This document shows positions 53,168 to 62,475 of a DNA stretch of 64,000 nt, piece after piece. The notes under the pieces were generated by a model. The model did no database searches, had not been told where the DNA came from, and saw only the letters and a program-made list of their open reading frames with translations. The first letter of the stretch is position 1, and the number at the start of each line of letters is the position of its first letter. Made by a program: the position numbers and the translations under genes. Source of the stretch: CALBPI01 sp045110335 (lineage in GTDB: Bacteria; Pseudomonadota; Gammaproteobacteria; Steroidobacterales; Woeseiaceae); contig JBGCGB010000013.1 in assembly GCA_045110335.1 (NCBI GenBank), positions 73,167-137,166 of the forward strand, in the 5' to 3' direction.

Positions 53168-53749
53168 CTACAAACGATGGGCGCTGACCACATAACGAAG
53201 TGGCCCGCCCGCCTGAATCGCATCAAACGGATAACACGTCACGAGTGTCATTTTGGCCTCATCAGTGTCCAAACTGATACTCGCTTGACGTGAATCCGTG
53301 ATCTGCAGGTCGTCGACTTCAAAGACGATCCGCTCACCATCGCGCCGGTCGATGACAAACCGGTCGCCGACCACGACGTCCTCCAAGAAGCGGAAATGCG
53401 TATCGCGATGACCGGCGATGACCGCGTTGCCAGGTTCGCCCGGCATCGCACTCGCTTGTAAATGCCCGGGACCAAACGCCAGCGTGCGTCCGCTGGCGCC
53501 GGACAAGATAAACATCTCGTCATCCAGGCTATCGCCAGTCAGGCGCGCAATCGGGAAGGTATCCGCCCATGGCCATGGCCGCATGCGGGGGTCATCGACA
53601 CCATCCAAAGTTTCGCCACGCTGCCACGCGCGTTGTAACAAGTGTTGCGCCAGCGCGGCTTTGGCAGGAATGTACAATCCGTCGGCCAAATTAATCATGC
53701 CAACAGCCAAACAAGCAGTCATCAGCCATACTCCTATTCTTTTCTTCAT
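53168..53749 (-). CDS. class GN sortase
   Basis: 193 aa. An N-terminal membrane anchor (IGVWLMTACLAVGMINLADG) precedes the sortase barrel, with catalytic His in NAVIAGHRDTHFRFLEDV, Cys in MTLVTCYPFDAIQAGG and Arg in GGPLRYVVSAHRL. This class occurs in gram-negative bacteria with a dedicated target and two-component system, all present here. It attaches a sorting-signal protein, presumably in the periplasm or at the outer surface. It follows the target gene by nine bases on the same strand, so the two are an operon. Confidence 0.93.
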   Translation of the reverse strand: MKKRIGVWLMTACLAVGMINLADGLYIPAKAALAQHLLQRAWQRGETLDGVDDPRMRPWPWADTFPIARLTGDSLDDEMFILSGASGRTLAFGPGHLQASAMPGEPGNAVIAGHRDTHFRFLEDVVVGDRFVIDRRDGERIVFEVDDLQITDSRQASISLDTDEAKMTLVTCYPFDAIQAGGPLRYVVSAHRL

Positions 53750-53758
53750 TGGGAACGT

Positions 53759-55978
53759 TTAAACCAGTACATAACGAAGGCCGCGGATTCGACTCCACGT
53801 CAATCCGATGAGTGCCAACAAGATCAACAACAATCCGCTTATGCGTTTCATCGACGCGGGTGTCGCGGTAGAAACCATCGAAGCGAGGCTCTGTTGCGCC
53901 GAACCATAAGGCTTGAGATTGGCGACATTCCGTTGCTTCAATGCTTGTTCGGCCGTGCGCGCCGGTGTTTTGTCGACAGCAACAAGGCTGGTCGCCTCGC
54001 TGACCAAGTGGTGCGCTAATGCCACCGTCGCAATCGATTCTCTAATAGCATCGGGATCACCGCCCCGACGACGCTGATCGGCGAGCGATTCTATTTTGCG
54101 TCGCGCCCAAACTACACCGATGCCGGGCGACGCCTCAGCGATTGTCCAATCCAACGGGATCTCCTGACGCCATGGCGTGGCCAAACCGGCGTCCCAGCTA
54201 GTTGCCAAAACCGTCACTTTTTCGGGGCGGTCGCCGTTCGGCAATCGGGCAGCCACCGTCACCGGTTCGCCGGCATAGAGATCCGCGATTGTCTCGGGAT
54301 AAGCTTCAACTGCCGCACCGGCCCAGTCGAAGCGAATATCCGTCAAAGCCGGCTGAGCCAGTTGACCAAACAACGTTTGCATACGCTGTTCAACTTCATT
54401 CACCGCACTAATTGTCGTTTGCGTTCCACGACCAACTTCGGCGGCTTTACGCATGAACCAGCCATTGGGTGCCGAACCAATACCTACGGTGAACAAGCGC
54501 GACCGACCCAGATCCCGATTGATTTGCTGGAACAGCGCTTCTTCATTACCGACCGCCCCATCGGTCACGAACAATACTTGTCGCACTAGCTCTGACGATT
54601 GCGCATCTTGTAGCGCGAGCGCCAATGCCGGCGCCATGTTGGTCCCACCATCGGCCACTAGTCCGCGTAACCAGTCCATCGCTAACGCTCGATTGTTTTG
54701 TGTGGCGCGCTGTGAATTCGTGAATAATGCGGACGCTGAGTTATCAAACTCAATGATGTTGAAGAAATCACTGTCATCGAGTTCGGCGATTGCAAACTCA
54801 GCGGCCGAGCGTGCCTGCGCCATTGAAACGCCCTGCATACTGCCGGATGTATCGATGACTAGAATCAACTCGCGAGGGGCCGTTCGTGTTCCCTGCTTAA
54901 TTTCGGGTGGTAACAATCGGGCAAACAGATATGACGCTTCCTCGCTGCGATGCAAAAAATGAGTGGCTGTCGCCGTATCGGCCGGCGCGATTTCCCACTC
55001 TAATTCGATGTCATGATCCAGTCGTTCCGATTGGTCATCGAACACAATGTCATAGCGTGTACTAGCCGCCGGCGTCACTTGAATACGATGGTAGCGACTC
55101 GTCAATGACAGCAACGTGCGACCCGCATCAAGACTCGCCGAGAATTGTACGAGATGGCCTTGATCCGCGACCGACGCGTCTACGCTTGGAGGCGTGATTC
55201 TGGAGGCGTCCGGCACCTCATTCGTGTTCGGCGCCCAACCGCTGCCTCGGCGATCCTGCGATTGTGGAAAGCGATTACCCGGAATAAAACGGGGCGTCAG
55301 CGTCAACGGTATGCGAAGACGATAAGTTGATCCTAGTTGCTGGACGGACTGTTGATACTCGATACCAACCTGAATGCGCTCACCGGGTGCGATGTTCGCC
55401 ACGCTGGTCGTGAAGAGGTTCGGTCGTTCCTGCGACAGCAATGCCGTTTTCTTACCCGCTTTACGCGCATCATCATAGATTTTCTTGGCCGCCTCCCGCC
55501 GATGAATCTCACCAACAATTTTTCGTTCACCGATTTGAAGTTCCATATGATCTACTGCCGCATCATCAGGCAGCGGAAAAACATAAATTGCCTCAACCCA
55601 GTCTGATGTCGGGTTCTCGAAGGCCTGAACGATCGTTCCGCGTGCGATGTCTCCGACAATGCTCATATCGATGTCGGTGCTGAGGCGCGGTGCCTGACGG
55701 TATTCGACACCGCCCTGCACCGGTGTCTTGAACAGCAGCGCGCCACTGCTGACCTGATCAATGTCAACGAGCGGCATTTCTTCCGATGCCTGCGCCGGGC
55801 GCGGCAGGATACACAGCATACCAACGACCAACAGTGCGGCCGTTGATTGCGCGGCCTCCACCAGGACCGCAATGTAACGCGCTCTTCGCCGTCGAGGCGC
55901 AAAGCACGCCTCGGGTGAATCAACCATCCTCGGTTTTGATTTCCGGTCCGTCTTGCGCTTCGTCATCCAGTACTGCAT
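53759..55978 (-). CDS. marine proteobacterial sortase target protein (VIT + VWA)
   Basis: 739 aa. A membrane helix or signal region (about 35-62, AALLVVGMLCILPRPAQASE) is followed by a VIT domain (about 100-230, VEAIYVFPLPDDAAVDHMEL, KTALLSQERPNLFTTSVANI) and a VWA domain with a complete MIDAS start (ELILVIDTSGSMQGVSMAQA). The C-terminus is a membrane helix and basic tail (ISGLLLILLALIGLTW, RIRGLR) typical of sorting signals. I see no LPXTG-like motif before it; the preceding residues are MVSTATPASMKR. ATG 55978 has GGGAG eight bases upstream. It is the presumed substrate of the adjacent sortase. Confidence 0.9.
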   Translation of the reverse strand: MQYWMTKRKTDRKSKPRMVDSPEACFAPRRRRARYIAVLVEAAQSTAALLVVGMLCILPRPAQASEEMPLVDIDQVSSGALLFKTPVQGGVEYRQAPRLSTDIDMSIVGDIARGTIVQAFENPTSDWVEAIYVFPLPDDAAVDHMELQIGERKIVGEIHRREAAKKIYDDARKAGKKTALLSQERPNLFTTSVANIAPGERIQVGIEYQQSVQQLGSTYRLRIPLTLTPRFIPGNRFPQSQDRRGSGWAPNTNEVPDASRITPPSVDASVADQGHLVQFSASLDAGRTLLSLTSRYHRIQVTPAASTRYDIVFDDQSERLDHDIELEWEIAPADTATATHFLHRSEEASYLFARLLPPEIKQGTRTAPRELILVIDTSGSMQGVSMAQARSAAEFAIAELDDSDFFNIIEFDNSASALFTNSQRATQNNRALAMDWLRGLVADGGTNMAPALALALQDAQSSELVRQVLFVTDGAVGNEEALFQQINRDLGRSRLFTVGIGSAPNGWFMRKAAEVGRGTQTTISAVNEVEQRMQTLFGQLAQPALTDIRFDWAGAAVEAYPETIADLYAGEPVTVAARLPNGDRPEKVTVLATSWDAGLATPWRQEIPLDWTIAEASPGIGVVWARRKIESLADQRRRGGDPDAIRESIATVALAHHLVSEATSLVAVDKTPARTAEQALKQRNVANLKPYGSAQQSLASMVSTATPASMKRISGLLLILLALIGLTWSRIRGLRYVLV

Positions 55979-56091
55979 CGTTGTTACTCCCGTCGTTGTT
56001 GGCCTTCATTGAACAACTCGGACGTGGCATCGAAATGACCGGAAAATGCGCATTTACGGTCAAATTGTGGCGAACTATGGCAGGACCCAAC

Positions 56092-56799
56092 ATGGCAACA
56101 ACGCACACTCGAAAACTGGCTATCGTCGAAGACGATCTCGCGCTGGGTGCGAACTATCGTGATGCGTTTGAACGCGAAGGTTATGCCGTCTCGCTGTATG
56201 CAAACCGGGAGGATGCGCTCGCCGACTTCGACAACGCGTTACCGGATCTTGTGATTATCGATGTCAATCTGGGTAGCGATATCGAAGGCGGGTTTGAACT
56301 TTGCCGAATGCTCCGGGCCCGTTCGGCAACGTTGCCCATTATTTTCCTCACCGCGCGTGACAGCGAGTTTGACGCCATTTCGGGATTACGACTGGGCGCC
56401 GATGATTACCTGACCAAAGATATTACGCTGCCGCATTTATTGGCGCGTGTTGCTGCCTTGTTCAGGCGTCTCGCCGTGATGCGGTCCAAAGCGGAATCAC
56501 CCGCCAAAACGCTGGAGCGTGGCGCCCTCGCCATCGATGAAAACAGTTTTTCGATCACCTGGGCGCAAACCAGAATTGATTTAACGTTAACCGAGTATTG
56601 GTTGGTGCATGCGCTTGCGCGACACCCCGGGCACGTCAAGAACCGCCAGCAACTGATGGACGCAGCCAACACCGTCTTGGATGACAATACCGTCACTTCA
56701 CATATCAAACGGATTCGCAAAAAGTTCCAGGCAACCGACGAGTCGTTCGATCAAATCGAAACTGTTTATGGCATGGGCTATCGCTGGCGACCAGCCTAG
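56092..56799 (+). CDS. pdsR: dedicated sortase system response regulator
   Basis: 235 aa, OmpR-type. The receiver domain has acidic residues in LAIVEDDLALG, the phospho-acceptor Asp in LVIIDVNLGS and the Lys in DDYLTKDITLP. The C-terminal winged helix ends GMGYRWRPA. It is encoded 12 bases before its sensor kinase and divergently from the sortase target, matching the dedicated sortase two-component pair. It probably controls the target and sortase genes. ATG 56092 has AGGA upstream; ATG 56077 would add five residues. The symbol follows the family name that I recall. Confidence 0.88.
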   Translation: MATTHTRKLAIVEDDLALGANYRDAFEREGYAVSLYANREDALADFDNALPDLVIIDVNLGSDIEGGFELCRMLRARSATLPIIFLTARDSEFDAISGLRLGADDYLTKDITLPHLLARVAALFRRLAVMRSKAESPAKTLERGALAIDENSFSITWAQTRIDLTLTEYWLVHALARHPGHVKNRQQLMDAANTVLDDNTVTSHIKRIRKKFQATDESFDQIETVYGMGYRWRPA

Positions 56800-56811
56800 C
56801 CAACGCACCTC

Positions 56812-58749
56812 ATGTCGTTTTCATTGCGTCGGCAACTATTCCTGATCGGCTTGCTGACACTCAGCTTACCGTTACTCAGTATCAACTTTGTCCGTGAGAC
56901 GGAGAGCGCTTTGCGTGATGCACAGACAGGTTTCCTGGCCAACATTGGCGAAGGTATCGCAGCAACGATAAATCCCGCATCGCTGACGGCACTGGAGGAC
57001 CAACGCCCTGCGGTCTTTGCGCATACGCTAACGCGCGCACCACTACTCGATGGTTTCAGCAACGACTGGCTGATCAATGCTGACGGCACGTCGATTAAAC
57101 GAAAGGCAGCATCGGAGTGGACGCTCGGGATTCACAGCAATGCACTTTGGGCCTATGTAGAATTCGATAGCCCAACGACACCGATTATCGCAGTTCGATG
57201 TATCGATAGCGCGGGACAACATGACGTTGAGTTTGCCCCAGAAGCCCCCGGCTTACTGTCAGCAGCCAGCAAAGATGCGAACCTCCGAATCCGTGCGAAT
57301 TGGCAAGTCACCGCGCAACGATCGCGTCTGGAAATGAGGCTCCCGCGATCGATTTGTTCGCTAGGCATTGGCCTTAATGTAGCGGTTGATGCAAACGATA
57401 CGGCTGGCGAATGGCCAGCGGTACAGCGTATCGTCAGCCGCAACGATGGACTGCAGGCCACTCTTCAGGCGCAGCAAGTGCCGGATGTGGAGCGTTACGT
57501 TATCGACAGCCATGGTTGGCGCGTAACCGACATCGTGGGCGCACGCGATTCGGTTCGCGGCGAGCCCTCTCGAGACGACACGACGGCAGCTATCTATCGG
57601 CGACTGTTGGGCTCGAAGCAAACCGACTTGATCAATTTCGGCAACCGCCCCAATGTGGCGCCGCAGGCGGTGCTGTCAGCGCTTGCCGGCGACATTAGTT
57701 TGTTTCGGGCAACCGATACCCATGGGGAGATCATGAGTGTCGCTGCCATTCCACTCAAGACAGGCACGGAAACCGTGGGCGCATTGGTGGTCCGACAAGA
57801 CAGCGCGGCAATTCTTACGCTCAATAATCCGTCATTGTTGCGCCTTACGAAACGCACCATTCTGCTCACCGCCAGTGTTGTGGGATTACTGCTCGTTTGG
57901 GCGACATGGGTGTCATGGCGCATCCGGCGCTTGGCACGCGCAGCGGGCACCGCACTGGATACGCGCGGCAGACTGACCGCACAATTACCCGGACAAAAAG
58001 CGCGGGATGAAGTTGGCAGACTCAGTAGGGATTTTAGCGCGCTGTTACAACGCCTTCATGAACAACAGCAGTGGCTGCAATCATTGGCTGACAAGCTATC
58101 GCATGAACTGCGCACGCCGATGGCCGTTATCCAGTCTTCTCTGGAAAATCTGGCGCATAGCGATTTGGATACGGCGCAAAAGACATTGGGTGATCGTGCC
58201 AGTTCCGGCGTCACGCGCCTGCACCAAATCCTTAACGCTATGAGCCAGGCGAACCGTGCCGAGCAAGCAACTCGCGATGCCATTTTCGAGTGCACACCCT
58301 TGTCCGAAGTCGTCCAACAACTAGCCGGCGCCTATGCGAGCACATTTCCGAATCATCGATGGTCGAGCGACATCGAGCCAAATCTACAGGTCATCGGGAA
58401 TGCCGATTTACTAGTGCAGATGCTCGATAAGCTGGTCGATAATGCCGCCAGTTTTTCGCCAGTCGGCAAACGTATTCAAATTACGTTGGAAAGCCGCACA
58501 GACATCGCACTGATTCACATCACCAATGAAGGTTCTCAGTTGCCCGCCGGCGATGCCGGTCAGTTATTCCAAACCTTTATGTCGAAACGTGACAATGCAG
58601 CGGATGCCTCACAACCACATTTAGGCTTTGGGCTTTACATTGCCCGACTGATTGCCGAAGCGCATGACGGCATGATCGAAGCCGACAATTACACATCCGG
58701 AGATCTGCAGGGTGTTCGCTTTTCAGTCACGCTGTCGTTGGGCCCATAA
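56812..58749 (+). CDS. pdsS: dedicated sortase system histidine kinase
   Basis: 645 aa. An N-terminal membrane helix, a large periplasmic domain (about 30-345) and a second helix (ILLTASVVGLLLVWATWVSW) are followed by a HAMP domain, a HisKA dimerisation domain with phospho-His in LADKLSHELRTPMAVIQSSL and an ATPase domain (LVQMLDKLVDNAASFSPVGK, HLGFGLYIARLIAEAHDGM). It senses an unknown envelope signal, large enough in its periplasmic part to bind a ligand, and phosphorylates the adjacent regulator. The transcript end shares a hairpin with the convergent TonB receptor gene. Confidence 0.92.
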   Translation: MSFSLRRQLFLIGLLTLSLPLLSINFVRETESALRDAQTGFLANIGEGIAATINPASLTALEDQRPAVFAHTLTRAPLLDGFSNDWLINADGTSIKRKAASEWTLGIHSNALWAYVEFDSPTTPIIAVRCIDSAGQHDVEFAPEAPGLLSAASKDANLRIRANWQVTAQRSRLEMRLPRSICSLGIGLNVAVDANDTAGEWPAVQRIVSRNDGLQATLQAQQVPDVERYVIDSHGWRVTDIVGARDSVRGEPSRDDTTAAIYRRLLGSKQTDLINFGNRPNVAPQAVLSALAGDISLFRATDTHGEIMSVAAIPLKTGTETVGALVVRQDSAAILTLNNPSLLRLTKRTILLTASVVGLLLVWATWVSWRIRRLARAAGTALDTRGRLTAQLPGQKARDEVGRLSRDFSALLQRLHEQQQWLQSLADKLSHELRTPMAVIQSSLENLAHSDLDTAQKTLGDRASSGVTRLHQILNAMSQANRAEQATRDAIFECTPLSEVVQQLAGAYASTFPNHRWSSDIEPNLQVIGNADLLVQMLDKLVDNAASFSPVGKRIQITLESRTDIALIHITNEGSQLPAGDAGQLFQTFMSKRDNAADASQPHLGFGLYIARLIAEAHDGMIEADNYTSGDLQGVRFSVTLSLGP

Positions 58750-58774
58750 AAAAAGGCCGGTCTTTCGACCGGCC
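58748..58774 (-). terminator. rho-independent terminator for the TonB-receptor gene
   Basis: A perfect GGCCGGTC/GACCGGCC stem with a 4-base loop. On the minus strand it is followed by seven T (58748-58754), 27 bases after the TonB-receptor stop. On the plus strand the tail is TCTCTC, so termination of the kinase gene is weaker. Confidence 0.9.
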
Positions 58775-58800
58775 TCTCTCCCCAAGCATCCTTGGTGCGC

Positions 58801-61800
58801 TTACTGGATCACGTAAGTCGCGCCCACGAAGAAGAAACGGCCACGCGGACTTGCCGGATAGGCAAAGTCTGTGATGAACGGCACTTCATCGGTGAAGTTC
58901 TTGATACCACCGTACAGGTTGAGCTTGTCCGAGTACTGGAATGCGACACTCAAATCGTGCTGCCAAAACTCGTCCTGGAACACACTGTCGCCGTACAAAG
59001 AACGCGCAGTGTCAATTTCGAGGAAGCTTAACAACTGCTCATCCTGGAACTGCGATTGCACATTGACTGTCCAGTCGTTGTACATCCACGTCACGAAGAT
59101 GTTGCCAGCCCATTCCGGCCGGTTGACTTCACCAAGTTCTACATCGACAAAGTCGAGGTCTTGCGGATCCGAGAAGCGATTCAACTCATGTACCTTGGTG
59201 CCGGCCGCTTTGATGTTGAAGCCATGCTCGCCCAAGTCGAAGCTGTAGTCAGCGCTAAAGTCGAAACCGGACGTATCCTGTTTCGCGAAGTTCACCAAGC
59301 TACGTTGAATGAAGTTAAAACCACCTGCTTGCAACGAAGTGGGATCACCGTTCCGGGTAAAGAGATCACAGAAGACAGGATTCAAAGACGCGCCGTTGTA
59401 GCAGGCGTTCACGATATCCTGATCAGAAACCGATGCGATGGCCTCTTCGATTTCGATGTTCCAGTAATCGAGGCTAAACGTTAACCCTTCGACCCAACGC
59501 GGTTGCAAAACGAAACCTACGGTAATCGTTTCTGCCGTCTCTTCACTAAGATCCGGATTACCTGATTGAACGCCACCAAATGCAGCCGATAGCGGATCCG
59601 CGAATGTATAAGTCCCGGCACCGTCGGTAGGATCGATACCAATCGCCGTCAGATCAGCAACACAGTTCGCTTGAATCTGTGCAGCCAGCGTTGGGTTGTC
59701 AGCACCGATCGCTGTAATTTGTGCGGCATCACAAGGATCATTCGGACGTGAAGTAATCCCCGTCGTCGGCGCAAACAGCTCCGTGATATTCGGTGCCCGT
59801 ACCGCTTCAGAGAAGGTGGCACGGAAGCGAATATCCTGAACGGGTGTATAGGAAATACTGGTCTTCCAAGTGGTCGCGTTGCCGATCGTAGAGTAGTCAG
59901 CGAAACGAACAGCCGCATCAACGACCAACTCTTCAGCGTACTTCCGTCCTACTAGCAACGGTGCAGACACTTCGAAGAACAAATCCGTGGCATCATATTT
60001 TCCGCTTTCATTGGCGTTCGCCAACGCCGGCCGGAACAACAAGTTAGCGTTGCCGGAAACATCCGACAATTGCGTACCAGCGCCGAATGGTGAACCGGCG
60101 GGCAAAACACCACGAGCAAACGAATCAAACGTCTGCTCGGAAGTCTCTTCTCGATATTCCAGGCCTGCGACAAAATCCAAAGCGCCGTCCGGCAGCGAGA
60201 ACCACTCGGAAGAATCTCCGGCGATGTAGCCGCTGACAACCGTTTGATCAATCGTCACGTCGGTATTGGTTGCCCGCGTGACCCAATCCACCGCCTGCTG
60301 CGAAATACCCGGCGCACCTGCCCAGATATTCAAAGGCACACAACTACCGTCACCCGGAGTAAACGAGAAGTACCCCGGATCGTAGGCAGGAATGTTGAAT
60401 GGTGTCGTTGTCGCCGGCGCTGTCGGATCTACCGATGAGCGGCAAGCCGCTTGGCCTGTTGCGGGATCCGTTACCGCATCAATGGCCGCCAGGAAGCGGT
60501 CATTGATGATTTGGTTTGAGTTGAATGTCGTTTGATCGAAACGGCCATAGTTCACCGAAGCCTCATAACGCCAACCGTTACTGAACTCACCTTCTAGTCC
60601 GGCGACGAGGCGAAGCGTGTCGCGCTCCGTCTCTACGCGACCTTCGCCGATACCGATGGGATCGATCGTAATCGCCACACCACCGGTTGCATCAGCAATA
60701 GGTTGGATGAAACTTGGCAGGTAAGGGTTATCGGCCGCACCAAACAACAAATCCCAGAACGATGTCGGTTGCGCCTGGTTTTCGGTCTCTTGCGTCGAAT
60801 ACTTGAACTCACCGAAAACGCTCATCGTGTCGCTGATATCAAAACGACCCACGACGTTCGCCGTGATTTTTTCGTCAGGCAGAATCACCCAGCCGTTTCT
60901 TGGCTGAATCGTGTTGAACGAGTCACCACCGAAGCCTTGGAAACCGGATGCGATCAGACCATCCTGAACCGGACGATAGGTACCGTTTTCGGTAACATTC
61001 CAACAACCACCCAGCGCACCAAACGCAGCAACACCGAATGAAGAGTTATAGCCGGTGAACGAATCCGTACAATCGGGTCGACCGTTACCATCCAGATCGA
61101 TCGGCGTTGCCGGATCAAAACCAGTGAAGGTGTTCGGGTTACCCGGAATGATGTAGCCATAACCCGAAGTAAACGGGAATGTCCTGCCGGGTAAAACCGC
61201 GCGTGCAGGCGCTGCTGCCGCTGCCGCAATCATCTGCAGCTCAGCGTCGGTCAAAGTCGGATTTGCACCAAACTCACCATTAAAGAGTGCCGTAAAATCG
61301 GCAGCAGTTTCGGGAATCGGCAAACCGAAGTTGATCAGGCCGGTATTGTCAAAATTATAGTACTGCGCAAAGTTGGGCATCGATGTCGGATCGATATCGC
61401 CTTGCTGGAAACGCTTAGCCGGATTCACCCAGTCACGTCCGGAACCAATCAAATTCGCGCCGTCACGTTGATCGGCACGCAAGCCTTCATCACGACGATA
61501 GTCGAGTGCGACCGAGATATTGCCTCGCCCATCGGCGAAGTTCTTGCCCCACAACGCAGAAATTGTGCTCTGGTCGCCGTCCCATTCACTACTGACACCA
61601 CGCATGGCATCGATCTCGAAGCCTTCGTAGTCGTCTTTTAGAATGAAGTTTACAACGCCGGTCACGGCATCCGCACCGTAAACCGCAGAAGCGCCACCGG
61701 TGAGCACTTCTACGCGCTCAATCAGGCGAAGCGGAATGGAACCGACATCAACCGCAGCAGTACCGGAGTTGCCCGCAACGTGTCGGCGACCGTCTACGAG

Positions 61801-62136
61801 CACCAGCGTTCTTTGAGCGCCGAGACCCCGAAGGTTCAGAATGTTCGCCCCGTCGGCAAAATCCGAATCGATCGAGCTCTCCGAGGTTGTCGACGAAAAC
61901 AACGCCGGTACATCATTGATGACGTCCGTGATCGAAAATTCACCGGAAAGCTGGATTTCCTGCGCAGTCAACGACTGAACGGGTTGTGCCGCAATAGAAT
62001 TCGGATCACGCTGAATACGTGAACCGGTCACAACAATTTCTTCAAGCTCTTCTTCTTGAGCCGCGATATCTGTCGACAATACGGCCAATGCCGCAGTTGT
62101 TAACAAGACGCTCGCCATACCCTGATAACAGCGCAT
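58801..62136 (-). CDS. TonB-dependent outer-membrane receptor
   Basis: About 1111 aa. A signal peptide (cleaved near DIAAQ) and TonB-box-like acidic LEEIVVTGSRIQRD are followed by a plug domain (about 50-160: LNLRGLGAQRTLVLVDGRRH and VEVLTGGASAVYGADAVTGV) and a 22-strand barrel. The extracellular regions contain Gly/Asn/Asp-rich insertions and paired Cys. It ends FFFVGATYVIQ. It imports a large nutrient such as a siderophore or oligosaccharide; the ligand is not clear. ATG 62136 has AAGGAAGG nine bases upstream; the GTG at 62145 would overlap that site. Confidence 0.92.
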   Translation of the reverse strand: MRCYQGMASVLLTTAALAVLSTDIAAQEEELEEIVVTGSRIQRDPNSIAAQPVQSLTAQEIQLSGEFSITDVINDVPALFSSTTSESSIDSDFADGANILNLRGLGAQRTLVLVDGRRHVAGNSGTAAVDVGSIPLRLIERVEVLTGGASAVYGADAVTGVVNFILKDDYEGFEIDAMRGVSSEWDGDQSTISALWGKNFADGRGNISVALDYRRDEGLRADQRDGANLIGSGRDWVNPAKRFQQGDIDPTSMPNFAQYYNFDNTGLINFGLPIPETAADFTALFNGEFGANPTLTDAELQMIAAAAAAPARAVLPGRTFPFTSGYGYIIPGNPNTFTGFDPATPIDLDGNGRPDCTDSFTGYNSSFGVAAFGALGGCWNVTENGTYRPVQDGLIASGFQGFGGDSFNTIQPRNGWVILPDEKITANVVGRFDISDTMSVFGEFKYSTQETENQAQPTSFWDLLFGAADNPYLPSFIQPIADATGGVAITIDPIGIGEGRVETERDTLRLVAGLEGEFSNGWRYEASVNYGRFDQTTFNSNQIINDRFLAAIDAVTDPATGQAACRSSVDPTAPATTTPFNIPAYDPGYFSFTPGDGSCVPLNIWAGAPGISQQAVDWVTRATNTDVTIDQTVVSGYIAGDSSEWFSLPDGALDFVAGLEYREETSEQTFDSFARGVLPAGSPFGAGTQLSDVSGNANLLFRPALANANESGKYDATDLFFEVSAPLLVGRKYAEELVVDAAVRFADYSTIGNATTWKTSISYTPVQDIRFRATFSEAVRAPNITELFAPTTGITSRPNDPCDAAQITAIGADNPTLAAQIQANCVADLTAIGIDPTDGAGTYTFADPLSAAFGGVQSGNPDLSEETAETITVGFVLQPRWVEGLTFSLDYWNIEIEEAIASVSDQDIVNACYNGASLNPVFCDLFTRNGDPTSLQAGGFNFIQRSLVNFAKQDTSGFDFSADYSFDLGEHGFNIKAAGTKVHELNRFSDPQDLDFVDVELGEVNRPEWAGNIFVTWMYNDWTVNVQSQFQDEQLLSFLEIDTARSLYGDSVFQDEFWQHDLSVAFQYSDKLNLYGGIKNFTDEVPFITDFAYPASPRGRFFFVGATYVIQ

Positions 62137-62475
62137 AATCTTCACCCTTCCTTAAAAATCTGCCCACACAAGTGGCTTCTGCTGGTGGCGCGTAACGTTA
62201 TGTCACTGCCATGCGATACGGTTGTAGCAAGGTTTTTGGTCAATGGCAAACGCGTTGTGTGACCGCGACAAACAAGTTGCAGAGCAAACGATTTCTCTTG
62301 CGCATGAATATGCGCATACTGGCCCATCCTCTGCAGATCAGTTACTTAGCACGCCCCAAAACCGCGCATAGGCGCATAATCACGCACCATCCACTAACAT
62401 ATGAAACTGTTGTTTTTGTGCAAGTCATACGATTATTGGTGAACTTGGCAAAGGCTTTTCCCTTGATCTGCGCCG
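62137..62475. promoter_or_regulatory. intergenic region with GCGCAT repeats between receptor and glycosyltransferase
   Basis: This 339-base divergent gap has no supported gene. It contains a perfect inverted repeat TGCGCAT-GAAT-ATGCGCA (62299-62316) and two further GCGCAT copies (62365-62370, 62373-62378), giving four within 80 bases. These may be operators for the receptor gene, whose start is 160 bases away. Clear -35/-10 elements are not evident by eye. Confidence 0.4.
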
